A stretch of DNA of 64,000 nt. Source: Bacillota bacterium (GTDB lineage Bacteria > Bacillota > Bacilli > Alicyclobacillales > SLC66). The notes beneath the pieces are model-generated. The model ran no database searches and was not told the origin of the DNA. It saw only the letters and a list, made by a program, of their open reading frames with translations. The stretch is from positions 124,001 through 188,000 of the forward strand of contig JAKADA010000001.1 in assembly GCA_021820975.1 (NCBI GenBank), in the 5' to 3' direction. A program made the position numbers and the translations under genes. This document shows, one piece after another, positions 52,504 to 60,346 of the stretch (position 1 is its first letter; the number at the start of each line of letters is the position of its first letter).

Positions 52504-52866
52504 CGTTTGAATCTATAGTATAAGTTTGAGAGTCTCTCGCAAGATCCGCACTCCTTTCGAAGGTTGATGGCTGTCACCGACAACATTCGACAAAGGATGT
52601 GCGGATCTTGTTTTAGATCTCCCCCCACTGACAGATTTTTGTGGTCACTGGCATGCCACGGAATGAATTTGCGAATATTGTATTGGGTTATTCCGTATTT
52701 TTAATAATAAGTTTATTATGTGAAAAATAGTTTTTATAAAATTGAATAGTAAATTTTAGTTAAGATTATCTTTTTCAACCATCTGTTTGAGAGAACTTGC
52801 TCGACGGATAATTTCATTGCATAATAAATATATACCGTAAGCAATGCATGAAAGGGGATACATATC
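52504..52866. other. Gene-free stretch with a large hairpin
   Basis: A 12-bp perfect stem CAAGATCCGCAC/GTGCGGATCTTG (52540-52551 with 52599-52610) encloses 47 bases that also contain a CCTTT/AAAGG pair, and is followed by TTTT. It may be the terminator of the tRNA operon displaced by the insertion, or a remnant of another mobile element. The promoter of the next gene ends the stretch. Confidence 0.5.
52797..52825 (+). promoter_or_regulatory. Promoter of the aldo/keto reductase gene
   Basis: TTGCTC, 17-base spacer, CATAAT. An inverted repeat CATTGC/GCAATG (52815-52820, 52841-52846) brackets the start site and could be an operator. Confidence 0.55.
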
Positions 52867-53850
52867 ATGGAATATCGAGAACTAGGCGATACGGGTATCA
52901 TGGTGAGTGCTGTAAGCTTTGGTACATGGGCGATCGGTGGTTCATGGGGTTCTGTTAAGGAACAAACTGCTTTGGAAGGTTTAGCACGAGCCATAGATGC
53001 AGGTGTAACATTTTTTGATACAGCCGATGTCTATGGAAATGGCCGGGCTGAGCGTTTATTGGCGCAGGCTACTAAGGGTAGGGAGTATGATGTTTATATT
53101 GCGACGAAATTTTGTCGCAAAGGGGATATTCAAGATCCTTCCAACTATTCCCTTTCGTCTGTACGAGCTTATTGTGAAGCAAGCCTAAAACATCTTTCAC
53201 GCGATACGATTGATTTGTACCAAATCCACTGCCCACCCGCGAAGATTCTTGAACAAGGAGACGTTTTTCATGTGCTAGATCAGCTTAAACAGGAAGGCAA
53301 GATTCGCGAGTATGGTGTTAGTGTGGAAACGGTGGCAGAAGGAATTACTGCGATGCAGTATCCTGGAGTTAAAGCGCTACAAGTAATCTTTAATTTATTT
53401 CGGCAAAAACCTGTGGATGAATTATTTCCGATAGCTGCGCAAAAGAAAGTGGGTATTCTAGTCCGCTTACCTCTAGCCAGTGGGTTGTTAACAGGAAAAT
53501 TTAAAATAGGTGATGTATTTCCAGCGGATGATCATCGTAATTTTAATCGTGACGGACAGTCATTCAATGTGGGGGAGACGTTTGCAGGCTTACCTTTTGA
53601 TAAAGGTGTAGACTTGGCACAACAATTGACGTGGATCACAGAAGGTCGGGAGAACATGGCACGTGCGTCGATGCGTTGGATTCTCGATCATAAAGAAGTA
53701 ACGTGTGTCATCCCGGGATTTAAGAATGCGACTCAAGTTAATGATAATTTGGGTGCACTCGATGCACCGCATTTCACGGTCGAAGAAATGCAACGTACGA
53801 AGGAATTTTATCAAGAACGTGTGGCATCGTTTATTCGCGGAGCCTATTAA
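52867..53850 (+). CDS. Aldo/keto reductase
   Basis: A 327-residue NAD(P)H-dependent TIM-barrel reductase. The catalytic tetrad is visible: Asp51 and Tyr56 in FFDTADVYGNG, Lys81 in IATKF and His121 in LYQIHCPP. The C-terminal IPGFKNATQVNDNLGA binds the cofactor phosphate. ATG after GAAAGGGG. It opens the second half of the pectin island; family members reduce uronates, keto-sugars or aldehydes. The exact substrate is unknown. Confidence 0.9.
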   Translation: MEYRELGDTGIMVSAVSFGTWAIGGSWGSVKEQTALEGLARAIDAGVTFFDTADVYGNGRAERLLAQATKGREYDVYIATKFCRKGDIQDPSNYSLSSVRAYCEASLKHLSRDTIDLYQIHCPPAKILEQGDVFHVLDQLKQEGKIREYGVSVETVAEGITAMQYPGVKALQVIFNLFRQKPVDELFPIAAQKKVGILVRLPLASGLLTGKFKIGDVFPADDHRNFNRDGQSFNVGETFAGLPFDKGVDLAQQLTWITEGRENMARASMRWILDHKEVTCVIPGFKNATQVNDNLGALDAPHFTVEEMQRTKEFYQERVASFIRGAY

Positions 53851-53884
53851 AGTTTCAGCATCGCTTATCAACTAATAATCACAA

Positions 53885-53900
53885 ATAACAACGTTGTTAT
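53885..53900 (+). promoter_or_regulatory. Pectin-island operator, copy 4
   Basis: ATAACAACGTTGTTAT, a perfect 16-base palindrome immediately before the AAGGGGG ribosome site of the small gene that follows. Confidence 0.75.
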
Positions 53901-53913
53901 AAGGGGGTCAGAT

Positions 53914-54018
53914 ATGGCTACACAAACAGATGGAGTAATTGCACAACCTACGATTCCTGAAACAATGTTCAATATTACGAAAGCAATTCAAACTGTCATT
54001 AGTGAACAAAGCGCATAA
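53914..54018 (+). CDS. Small protein of 34 residues
   Basis: ATG with a strong AAGGGGG site six bases upstream, 34 codons, TAA. The product starts MATQTDGVIAQPTIPE and ends IQTVISEQSA; it is uncharged to slightly acidic, with no membrane helix or cysteines, and the C-terminal half could form an amphipathic helix. Not recognised. A perfect copy of the island operator lies directly before it and a hairpin after it, so it appears to be a regulated unit of its own rather than noise. It may be a peptide regulator, a cofactor-type peptide or a small carrier; no function is claimed. Confidence 0.6.
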   Translation: MATQTDGVIAQPTIPETMFNITKAIQTVISEQSA

Positions 54019-54050
54019 GACAACTAGGCGAGATGTTTTCCTATAAAATT

Positions 54051-54089
54051 TCCGCCCTTGGCAAGAAATAATTTCTTACCAAGGGCGGA
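54051..54089. terminator. Bidirectional hairpin between convergent genes
   Basis: TCCGCCCTTGG/CCAAGGGCGGA with an inner AAGAAA/TTTCTT stem, about 19 pairs in total with one mismatch. Confidence 0.7.
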
Positions 54090-54116
54090 TTACTATGCGT
54101 TATACGTGTAGTAAGG

Positions 54117-55133
54117 TTATTCTAAAAGCTTACTTGCCTGAGCAAGCGAGCTATAATACAAGCTTACTAGATGATCTTCCAATCGGTCCTTTTCGAGATC
54201 CACACCCTGAGAGGTTTGCTCATACCACTCTATAAGCATTTCTAGACCTTGACGTAGAGATAGCTGAGGTTGAAATGAAGGTATATCTTGTTGTATTTTT
54301 GTATTATCAAAAATACTGGGATATTTTTTCTCATCATCAAGATGTGCACATAAATCAGGCGCCGCGGCTCGTAATAGGGCTGTGGAGAGGTGAACGATAG
54401 TAGGTTCTATTCCAAGGATACGACCAAACTCCAGATAAAGGTCTTGCCAATAGTGAAGGTCGCTGTTGGTAGCATGATAGGCTTTGCCATAGGTTTGTGA
54501 ATTACACGCTGCCCCCACAAAGGCTTTCGCTAAATCTTGCGCAAACGTAAAATTCCAAGGTGTTGTTCCATCGCCAAACATCACCAAGGGTTTTCCTTTT
54601 TTTATACGATCTACAATGCCATAATTTTGTCGTAGTACACCCACATTGGCTGAACCAATTCCATACGTTAAGGAAGGCCGTATGATGGTAATGCCGAAAG
54701 AACTTGTGGCACTAATGGTTTGCAAATATCGTTCCATCTCAGCTTTTTTGTAACCATATAAAAAAGTGGGGACATCAATCAATTCTTCTTCGTCTTCACG
54801 TATTGGCATTGAGCGAAATGGCCTTTTGTATGCCGCCACCGTGGAACAAAAAATGAGTTGCTCTGCATGCTTCGAAAAAACTGAAACTGTTGTCGCAGCA
54901 TCTTCGACACTGTAACTGATCATGTCAATGACGACATCGAATTCACGATGCTTCATTAATGAGGTAAATGCCGTCAAATCCTGCTTATTACCTATTATTT
55001 TTTCTACGTGATCAGGTAAAATGACGTCACGATATCCACGATTTAAAACGGTTACTTTATCGCCTTTTTCTAAAAATTGTCGAACAATTTCTCGACTGAT
55101 AACGCCCGTTCCGCCAAGTACAAGAATTTTCAA
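54117..55133 (-). CDS. NAD-dependent epimerase/dehydratase-like protein
   Basis: A 338-residue extended short-chain dehydrogenase. The cofactor motif GGTGVIS lies at 7-13, the catalytic Tyr-Lys pair in YGYKKAEME (about 127-131) after a Ser/Thr strand FCSTVAAY. It resembles nucleotide-sugar epimerases and isoflavone-reductase-like proteins; a uronate or keto-sugar substrate is plausible in this operon but not shown. TTG start after GGGAGG. Last gene of the kduI operon. Confidence 0.8.
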   Translation of the reverse strand: MKILVLGGTGVISREIVRQFLEKGDKVTVLNRGYRDVILPDHVEKIIGNKQDLTAFTSLMKHREFDVVIDMISYSVEDAATTVSVFSKHAEQLIFCSTVAAYKRPFRSMPIREDEEELIDVPTFLYGYKKAEMERYLQTISATSSFGITIIRPSLTYGIGSANVGVLRQNYGIVDRIKKGKPLVMFGDGTTPWNFTFAQDLAKAFVGAACNSQTYGKAYHATNSDLHYWQDLYLEFGRILGIEPTIVHLSTALLRAAAPDLCAHLDDEKKYPSIFDNTKIQQDIPSFQPQLSLRQGLEMLIEWYEQTSQGVDLEKDRLEDHLVSLYYSSLAQASKLLE

Positions 55134-55175
55134 AACGTAGCCCTCCCATAGTTAAAAATATACTATTTTAACGGA

Positions 55176-55976
55176 TCAGTTGAGTTTAACTTGTGATCCA
55201 CCAGTAACCTCTATCACATGTTGATTCACATTTAGCCACACGCATTGTACTGACGGATTGTATACAAATTCTCCTGAAGCTGAGAATTGCAACTGTTGAA
55301 ACGCAAATAGATAATCAACAATTTGAATGTTTGTAGCAAACCAAATGTCGTTTTGTTTCTCCGCCATTTGACTGAAGTTTTCTATTACATCCCAATTATC
55401 ATCCGAGTCAAACTCATAGCTGTGCCCCCAAACGTACAACATATACAGATACTGAGTTTTATGGAGGTTGAAAAATTCTGTGGCTAAATGTAGTAAATTT
55501 TTTTTATGATGACAGGTCGGATTCCACTCCAATAAATCTTGTGGCATAGCAAACGATCCCGTACTGTTCACTGTGCGAGAATAGGCGATTCCGAGAGATG
55601 GAAGGATGCTCTTCACACGCTGATCAAACGATCCATTTGGGTAAGATAAACCTCTAACAGGATAGCCTGCCAGCACCTCGAGCGTTTTTCGATCTTCAAT
55701 AATTTCTTCTACGATATTCATTTCAGGACAGCGAGCCATCGTAGGATGGGTAAAGGTGTGACAGGCAATTTCATGGCCTTGATAGAGAGTCGACACTTCA
55801 GAGGAAGGTATTCGCTCGGGCTGATCAAGTAATCCACCGTTCATGTGGAACGTAGCTTTGAGACCATAATGATTGAATAGGTTCACAAGTTTTCTATCGG
55901 CAATCTTACCATCATCATAACTGAGCGTGAGAACCTTGTTTTTACCATCGGGGAAGGTCATGATAATGCGTTTCAA
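55176..55976 (-). CDS. Polysaccharide deacetylase (NodB homology), cytoplasmic
   Basis: A 266-residue carbohydrate esterase family 4-like enzyme. Motif 1 is TLSYDDG (about 17-23) with catalytic and metal Asp, motif 2 HEIACHTFTHPTM (about 68-80) supplies the metal His pair, and YPNGSFD follows at about 112. There is no signal peptide, unlike chitin or peptidoglycan deacetylases, so the substrate is inside the cell. Next to a cytoplasmic pectinesterase, removal of acetyl groups from imported oligogalacturonides is the best guess. The TTG start overlaps the pectinesterase stop. Confidence 0.82.
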   Translation of the reverse strand: MKRIIMTFPDGKNKVLTLSYDDGKIADRKLVNLFNHYGLKATFHMNGGLLDQPERIPSSEVSTLYQGHEIACHTFTHPTMARCPEMNIVEEIIEDRKTLEVLAGYPVRGLSYPNGSFDQRVKSILPSLGIAYSRTVNSTGSFAMPQDLLEWNPTCHHKKNLLHLATEFFNLHKTQYLYMLYVWGHSYEFDSDDNWDVIENFSQMAEKQNDIWFATNIQIVDYLFAFQQLQFSASGEFVYNPSVQCVWLNVNQHVIEVTGGSQVKLN

Positions 55977-56887
55977 GACAATTCACTCCAAGTCGTCCAG
56001 TCTGGGGTTTTGAGAATGAACGCAAGTGTCGAGTTGTACGGGATTTCTTTGATGTCACGAACATGAGCCCAATTAACTCGTTCATTCAGTTGTGCACCAG
56101 GGCCAAAACTTCCATACTCAGTAAAACGAGCTGTCTGTTCGTTATCAGGATTACGCCAATTATCCCAACCTTTTGGATATACTGACCGATCTATCCATGT
56201 GCGAATGAATGTTACGCTACCAAATGGACGCCATGGACGCCCAAGAAACGTCATATTTTCACCACACCCAGTCACTATACAGTCAAGAAAGACATATCCC
56301 AACTCCGTATTTTCAGGCGTCGAGGCGGCGGTAATAAAGCCTTTGCGTAGGCTGTGAATGTGACATTGATCAAATACTGCGGGAGCCGGTCCAAATAGGT
56401 AGTCGACATGCCCTTCGATGTAGCATGCGTGGTAATACTGCCGGCCTATGCCTCCGGTGAATAAGGTATCTTGGTTGCCTAGTATTCGAACGTGATCAAA
56501 TGTAGCCCCTTCACTAGTCACTGACATAGCTATTGCTTGCCCGATATTTGGGCCGTAGCCAGCATCATTTGCAATAGTCAACTGTTCGGCATGAAAGTAA
56601 TTTGCGAAAACGGTGAGTGTTGGTGTACGGAAAGTCCCATATTCCTTTCCATCGCTATGGATCTTTCGTGCATAATCCCCCCATAATAGAATCGATTGTT
56701 CAGCCCCTGCACCATGTATATGGATCCACTTTCCTTCAGGCACGATGACCTTTTCATGATAGATGCCGGGTCCTAGTTCAATGAGCGCAGGTTCTGTTTC
56801 ACCTATGGAAACGGCGTTGATAGCATCTTTTAGGGATGTATAATCTCCGTTTCCATCAGCATTTACTACAAAGTGTTTTTTCAACAA
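55973..56887 (-). CDS. Pectinesterase (CE8), cytoplasmic form
   Basis: A 304-residue beta-helix enzyme that hydrolyses methyl esters of galacturonan. The catalytic set is complete: Gln117 in GQAIAM, Gln139-Asp140 in GNQDTLF, Asp162 in HVDYLFG and Arg217 in LGRPWRP. No signal peptide is present, so it works on methylated oligogalacturonides after import. TTG start (56887 or 56884) after AAGGAAAG. It overlaps the deacetylase gene and lies 28 bases behind kduI. Confidence 0.92.
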   Translation of the reverse strand: MLKKHFVVNADGNGDYTSLKDAINAVSIGETEPALIELGPGIYHEKVIVPEGKWIHIHGAGAEQSILLWGDYARKIHSDGKEYGTFRTPTLTVFANYFHAEQLTIANDAGYGPNIGQAIAMSVTSEGATFDHVRILGNQDTLFTGGIGRQYYHACYIEGHVDYLFGPAPAVFDQCHIHSLRKGFITAASTPENTELGYVFLDCIVTGCGENMTFLGRPWRPFGSVTFIRTWIDRSVYPKGWDNWRNPDNEQTARFTEYGSFGPGAQLNERVNWAHVRDIKEIPYNSTLAFILKTPDWTTWSELS

Positions 56888-56914
56888 ATCTTTCCTTTCT
56901 CGTTATCAATAGGG

Positions 56915-57745
56915 TCAACGAAGATTTGAAGTACTGACGACGTCCATATCTTCAAAATCATAATTTTCTCCTGCCATAGCCCATATAAAGCTGTAATTTT
57001 TAGTACCTACACCAGAATGAATCGACCAACTTGGAGAAAGTACTGCTTGTTCATTGGCTACGATAATATGTCGAGTTTCCGATGGTTGGCCCATCAAATG
57101 GATGATTGCGTTTTCATCATCGAGTCCAAAATACAAATAAACTTCCATTCGCCTATCATGGACATGAGCCGGCATGGTGTTCCACATATTCCCTTCGTGT
57201 AATTCGGTAATGCCCAACATCAATTGACAACTCTGAATACCATGCGCATGAATATATCGACGAAGTGTTCGTTGGTTGGATGAAGTAACATCTCCCAATA
57301 CGACCGCTTCAGCTTCATTTTTATTCATTAATTTCGTTGGATACGTGCAATGTGCAGGCGTTGATACAAAATAAAAATGGGCAGGGTTAGAAGCATCAAC
57401 GCTTTCTAAAATAACCTCCTTCACACCACGGCCAATATAGAGGCAATCCATCTTTCGCAAAGAATAATCATGGCCCTCTACCCGAATAAATCCTTCACCA
57501 CCAATATTGACAATACCGATTTCGCGTCGCTCTAAGAAATACGCCGAATGAAAAGTACCGTGATCGTCCAGTGTGATTTCGCGGGTTACTGGCACGATCC
57601 CACCAATTACTACGCGATCAAGATGGCTATAAGTCATAGTAACTTCATCAGGCTGAAACAAGTTGGTTACTAAAAATGTGTCTCTAAGTTCTTGTGTAGA
57701 GTAGTGACTACTTTCTGTTGGTGTAACGGCATACCTGTAATCCAA
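56915..57745 (-). CDS. kduI: 5-keto-4-deoxyuronate isomerase KduI
   Basis: A 276-residue double-stranded beta-helix isomerase converting 5-keto-4-deoxyuronate to 3-deoxy-D-glycero-2,5-hexodiulosonate in unsaturated galacturonate catabolism. Zinc ligands: two His in PAHVHDRRMEVYLYF (about 196-198), the following Glu (about 203) and His in SIHSGVG (about 245). TTG start after AGAGGT. It heads the minus-strand operon kduI, pectinesterase, deacetylase, epimerase; an island operator lies 79 bases upstream. KduD and the KDG kinase/aldolase are not in the window. Confidence 0.95.
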   Translation of the reverse strand: MDYRYAVTPTESSHYSTQELRDTFLVTNLFQPDEVTMTYSHLDRVVIGGIVPVTREITLDDHGTFHSAYFLERREIGIVNIGGEGFIRVEGHDYSLRKMDCLYIGRGVKEVILESVDASNPAHFYFVSTPAHCTYPTKLMNKNEAEAVVLGDVTSSNQRTLRRYIHAHGIQSCQLMLGITELHEGNMWNTMPAHVHDRRMEVYLYFGLDDENAIIHLMGQPSETRHIIVANEQAVLSPSWSIHSGVGTKNYSFIWAMAGENYDFEDMDVVSTSNLR

Positions 57746-57823
57746 TATGAATTACCTCTCTTCACAAAAGAATGTAAGGTGTGAGACAAAATTTGATAGA
57801 ACACACAGCTAAAGAAATTGTAT

Positions 57824-57840
57824 GGAAAACGTTATTATTA
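57824..57840 (-). promoter_or_regulatory. Pectin-island operator, copy 5
   Basis: Read on the minus strand: TAATAATAACGTTTTCC, nearly the same as copy 2. It lies in the kduI leader region. Confidence 0.65.
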
Positions 57841-58074
57841 AATATGACACTATTTTCTATATAGCACTATTTTAATCTTGCGTCAATTATCTCGAAGGGA
57901 TATGTAGGATACAATATAACTAAATTATATTATATCCTACTATATTTTGTATAATAAATTCTAATAATGTGTTTATTGACAAGTGTCAAACCGTAGAGTA
58001 GAGTACAAACCACGCAACGAAATTATTTGATTTTTCAAGCTAAACAGCAAGAAAACGCTTTATTTATCGGCTGA

Positions 58075-58092
58075 AATAATAACGTTATTATT
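58075..58092 (+). promoter_or_regulatory. Pectin-island operator, copy 6
   Basis: AATAATAACGTTATTATT, a perfect 18-base palindrome, the best copy of the motif, 109 bases before the importer binding-protein gene. Confidence 0.8.
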
Positions 58093-58200
58093 CATTTTAT
58101 ATTAAATTAAGGAGGCGATTCTCAGAAAGTTAGCAATTTATTGTTTTTCGTTACACATAAGCTTTTTTCATCAATTTTTAAGGAAGACTAAGGAGGCATA

Positions 58201-60249
58201 ATGGTGAGATCAAATATTTCAAAGTCAATTGCCTTAAGTATTGTCATGTGTACAGGAATGATAGGTTTTGCAATGCCAAATTCTACCGTACCAGCGCATG
58301 CTGCAACTTTGAATGCTGTCACGGTGGATCTTCCCCCTATATCTACATTAGATCCATCACAAAATGGTGTAGAAATACTGCTTGATCAAGGTGTCATACT
58401 TGAGGGATTGTACGGCTACAATCAGCATAACCAATTGGTACCTAAGATCGCTACTGGATACAAGGTAAGCGATGGTGGACTTGTTTGGACATTTTACCTA
58501 CGGCATAACGCCAAATGGTCCAACGGTCAACCCGTAACGGCACAGGATTTCTATTATTCATGGATGAGGTTAATTGCACCAACGGATTCTACTGGAGCTA
58601 TTTGGCAAAGTGCAATGACCTATGTAAAAAATGAATTTCAATATCATGAAGGTCAAGTGAAAGCTAATCAAGTAGGGCTAAAAGTCATTAATCCCTATGA
58701 ATTACAGCTGACGTTAACAGCACCCCATAATATTTTGGGCGAAATGGCGATTGCTGGTTCCATGCCATTAAACCCAACGGATGTGAATGCTCATCCTGGT
58801 GATTGGTATATGCCACAATACTTTGTGGGTAATGGTCCCTACGTTGTTAGTTCATTTACCCCAAATGGAAATATCGTTTTAAATCGCAATTCAAACTATG
58901 TAGGTAATTCAAGTCAGTACAATGTGGGCAACGTGCAACAGATTAAGGTTATCCCCGCTCCCACTGTACCGGTTGAGGACTTTATGTCAGGATCCCTTGA
59001 TGTTGCTAATGTTACTAGCCCTTCAGATTATAAATATATTTTAGGAAGCCCGACATTGAAAGCACAATTACACAAGCAGCCGGCATACCAAGTTACGACG
59101 TTGGAATGGGACAAGTCTGTTGATCCATCCCCTCTAGACAATCTTTTAGTTCGCCAAGCAATTGCTATGGCGATAAATCGTACACCGCTTGCTACTTCTG
59201 TTTTAAATGGATTGGGCGGTGTGGATACAGTTTTTGGACCAAAGGGATGGGCACCGACCAAATTAGAAAAAGGCATGCCTTACAATGTTGCTAAAGCACG
59301 TCAACTTCTTGCAAAAGCGGGGTATACCGGGGGTAAAGGGATTCCAACACTTTATTTATACACAAAAACACAAGCCAGCAACCCAACCCAAGTTCCAATG
59401 GCGGAAGCTATTGCACAAGAATTGAAACAAGAATTAGGAATTAATTTCAAGATTGATCCTGTTGTTGATAGCGTTTTGAACAATATTGTTTACAACGGGT
59501 TGCAACAAGGTGTACATCCGGGATACGTGATTGGCGGCGGGAATGCGGGATGGATCGATTCGACGTATCTTCCACTTCAAGCTAACCAAGATGTGCATTA
59601 TAGTGGTGTACTAGAACCCGCAGCATTTCGCTCCTATGCACAAGACTGGTATTTCCAAACTTACGATGCACGTGATGTCAAACTGTTTGGGAATCCTAAC
59701 GACAATTCAATGGGATTGAAATGGTCTCAATGGGTTCCATTACAAAATGCAGCGCAAAAGGATATTGCATACCTAAATTCATGGACGAAAAAGCAGCCAC
59801 TCTGGTACCAACAAATGAAAAAACCACTCCCTGGAAATTCCAATACAGATATCTGGAATAATCTTGTTGCACAGTGGAAGGCTGCAAAAACGCCTACAAT
59901 TAAACACCAATTATGGGTTAGCGCTTGGACAATGGTAGGAAGTGGAAGTCTGGGTAATGGCAATGCCGAATATGGGCTAAATTCACAAGTTTACACAGAT
60001 GAACATGAGACACCTGTAATCCATCAATTGAGATTGGATGAAGATCAACTTCAGATATCCACGAATGCACAACAAGAAAATAGTCTTGCTGCGAACATCG
60101 CAAATATGATTATGCAGCAAGGCTATATAGAGCCTTTGGTTTATTCCTTTAATACCTACTTGGTGCGTTCTAACATCACAGACGTTGTTTCAAATCCATT
60201 TGGCTGGACTTGGTGGAATGGTTTGCAATATATGCAAATGAAAAATTAA
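58201..60249 (+). CDS. Family 5 solute-binding protein of a Dpp/Opp-type importer
   Basis: A 682-residue extracytoplasmic binding protein, longer than typical DppA/OppA (about 540). The signal peptide ends at about residue 35 (VPAHA before ATL); one Cys in the hydrophobic core (IVMCTG) does not form a lipobox. The family signature appears as LEGLYGYNQHNQLVPKIATGYKVSDGGLVWTFYLR (split at about 62-100) and NAKWSNGQPVTAQDFYYSW. Such systems carry peptides but also oligosaccharides; facing kduI and sharing operators, an oligogalacturonide ligand is likely. ATG after AAGGAGG. Confidence 0.9.
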   Translation: MVRSNISKSIALSIVMCTGMIGFAMPNSTVPAHAATLNAVTVDLPPISTLDPSQNGVEILLDQGVILEGLYGYNQHNQLVPKIATGYKVSDGGLVWTFYLRHNAKWSNGQPVTAQDFYYSWMRLIAPTDSTGAIWQSAMTYVKNEFQYHEGQVKANQVGLKVINPYELQLTLTAPHNILGEMAIAGSMPLNPTDVNAHPGDWYMPQYFVGNGPYVVSSFTPNGNIVLNRNSNYVGNSSQYNVGNVQQIKVIPAPTVPVEDFMSGSLDVANVTSPSDYKYILGSPTLKAQLHKQPAYQVTTLEWDKSVDPSPLDNLLVRQAIAMAINRTPLATSVLNGLGGVDTVFGPKGWAPTKLEKGMPYNVAKARQLLAKAGYTGGKGIPTLYLYTKTQASNPTQVPMAEAIAQELKQELGINFKIDPVVDSVLNNIVYNGLQQGVHPGYVIGGGNAGWIDSTYLPLQANQDVHYSGVLEPAAFRSYAQDWYFQTYDARDVKLFGNPNDNSMGLKWSQWVPLQNAAQKDIAYLNSWTKKQPLWYQQMKKPLPGNSNTDIWNNLVAQWKAAKTPTIKHQLWVSAWTMVGSGSLGNGNAEYGLNSQVYTDEHETPVIHQLRLDEDQLQISTNAQQENSLAANIANMIMQQGYIEPLVYSFNTYLVRSNITDVVSNPFGWTWWNGLQYMQMKN

Positions 60250-60261
60250 GTAGCAATCCAT

Positions 60262-60310
60262 AAGTTCTCGGTTTGTCGGTGGATAACTGCCACTGATAAA
60301 CCGAGAACTT
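60262..60310 (+). terminator. Intercistronic hairpin after the binding-protein gene
   Basis: AAGTTCTCGGTTT/AAACCGAGAACTT outer stem (13 bp) with an inner GTGG/CCAC stem; no T tract. Confidence 0.75.
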
Positions 60311-60346
60311 CCTACATTCTACTTGATGGTTAGGAGGGAAAAGTAA

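Larger units (their letters stand above)
57746..58200. promoter_or_regulatory. Divergent control region of the kduI and Dpp-type importer operons
   Basis: A very AT-rich 455 bases. It holds operators at 57824-57840 and 58075-58092, a TTGACA at 57976 within TTGACAAGTGTCAA (candidate -35 and inverted repeat), a GAAAACGC half-site near 58050, and an isolated strong AAGGAGG at 58109-58115 with no ATG close behind. Confidence 0.6.

Noticed and set aside
52540-52610. Reading the large hairpin as a second mobile element end
   Set aside because: No transposase fragment, partner end or direct repeat was found around it.
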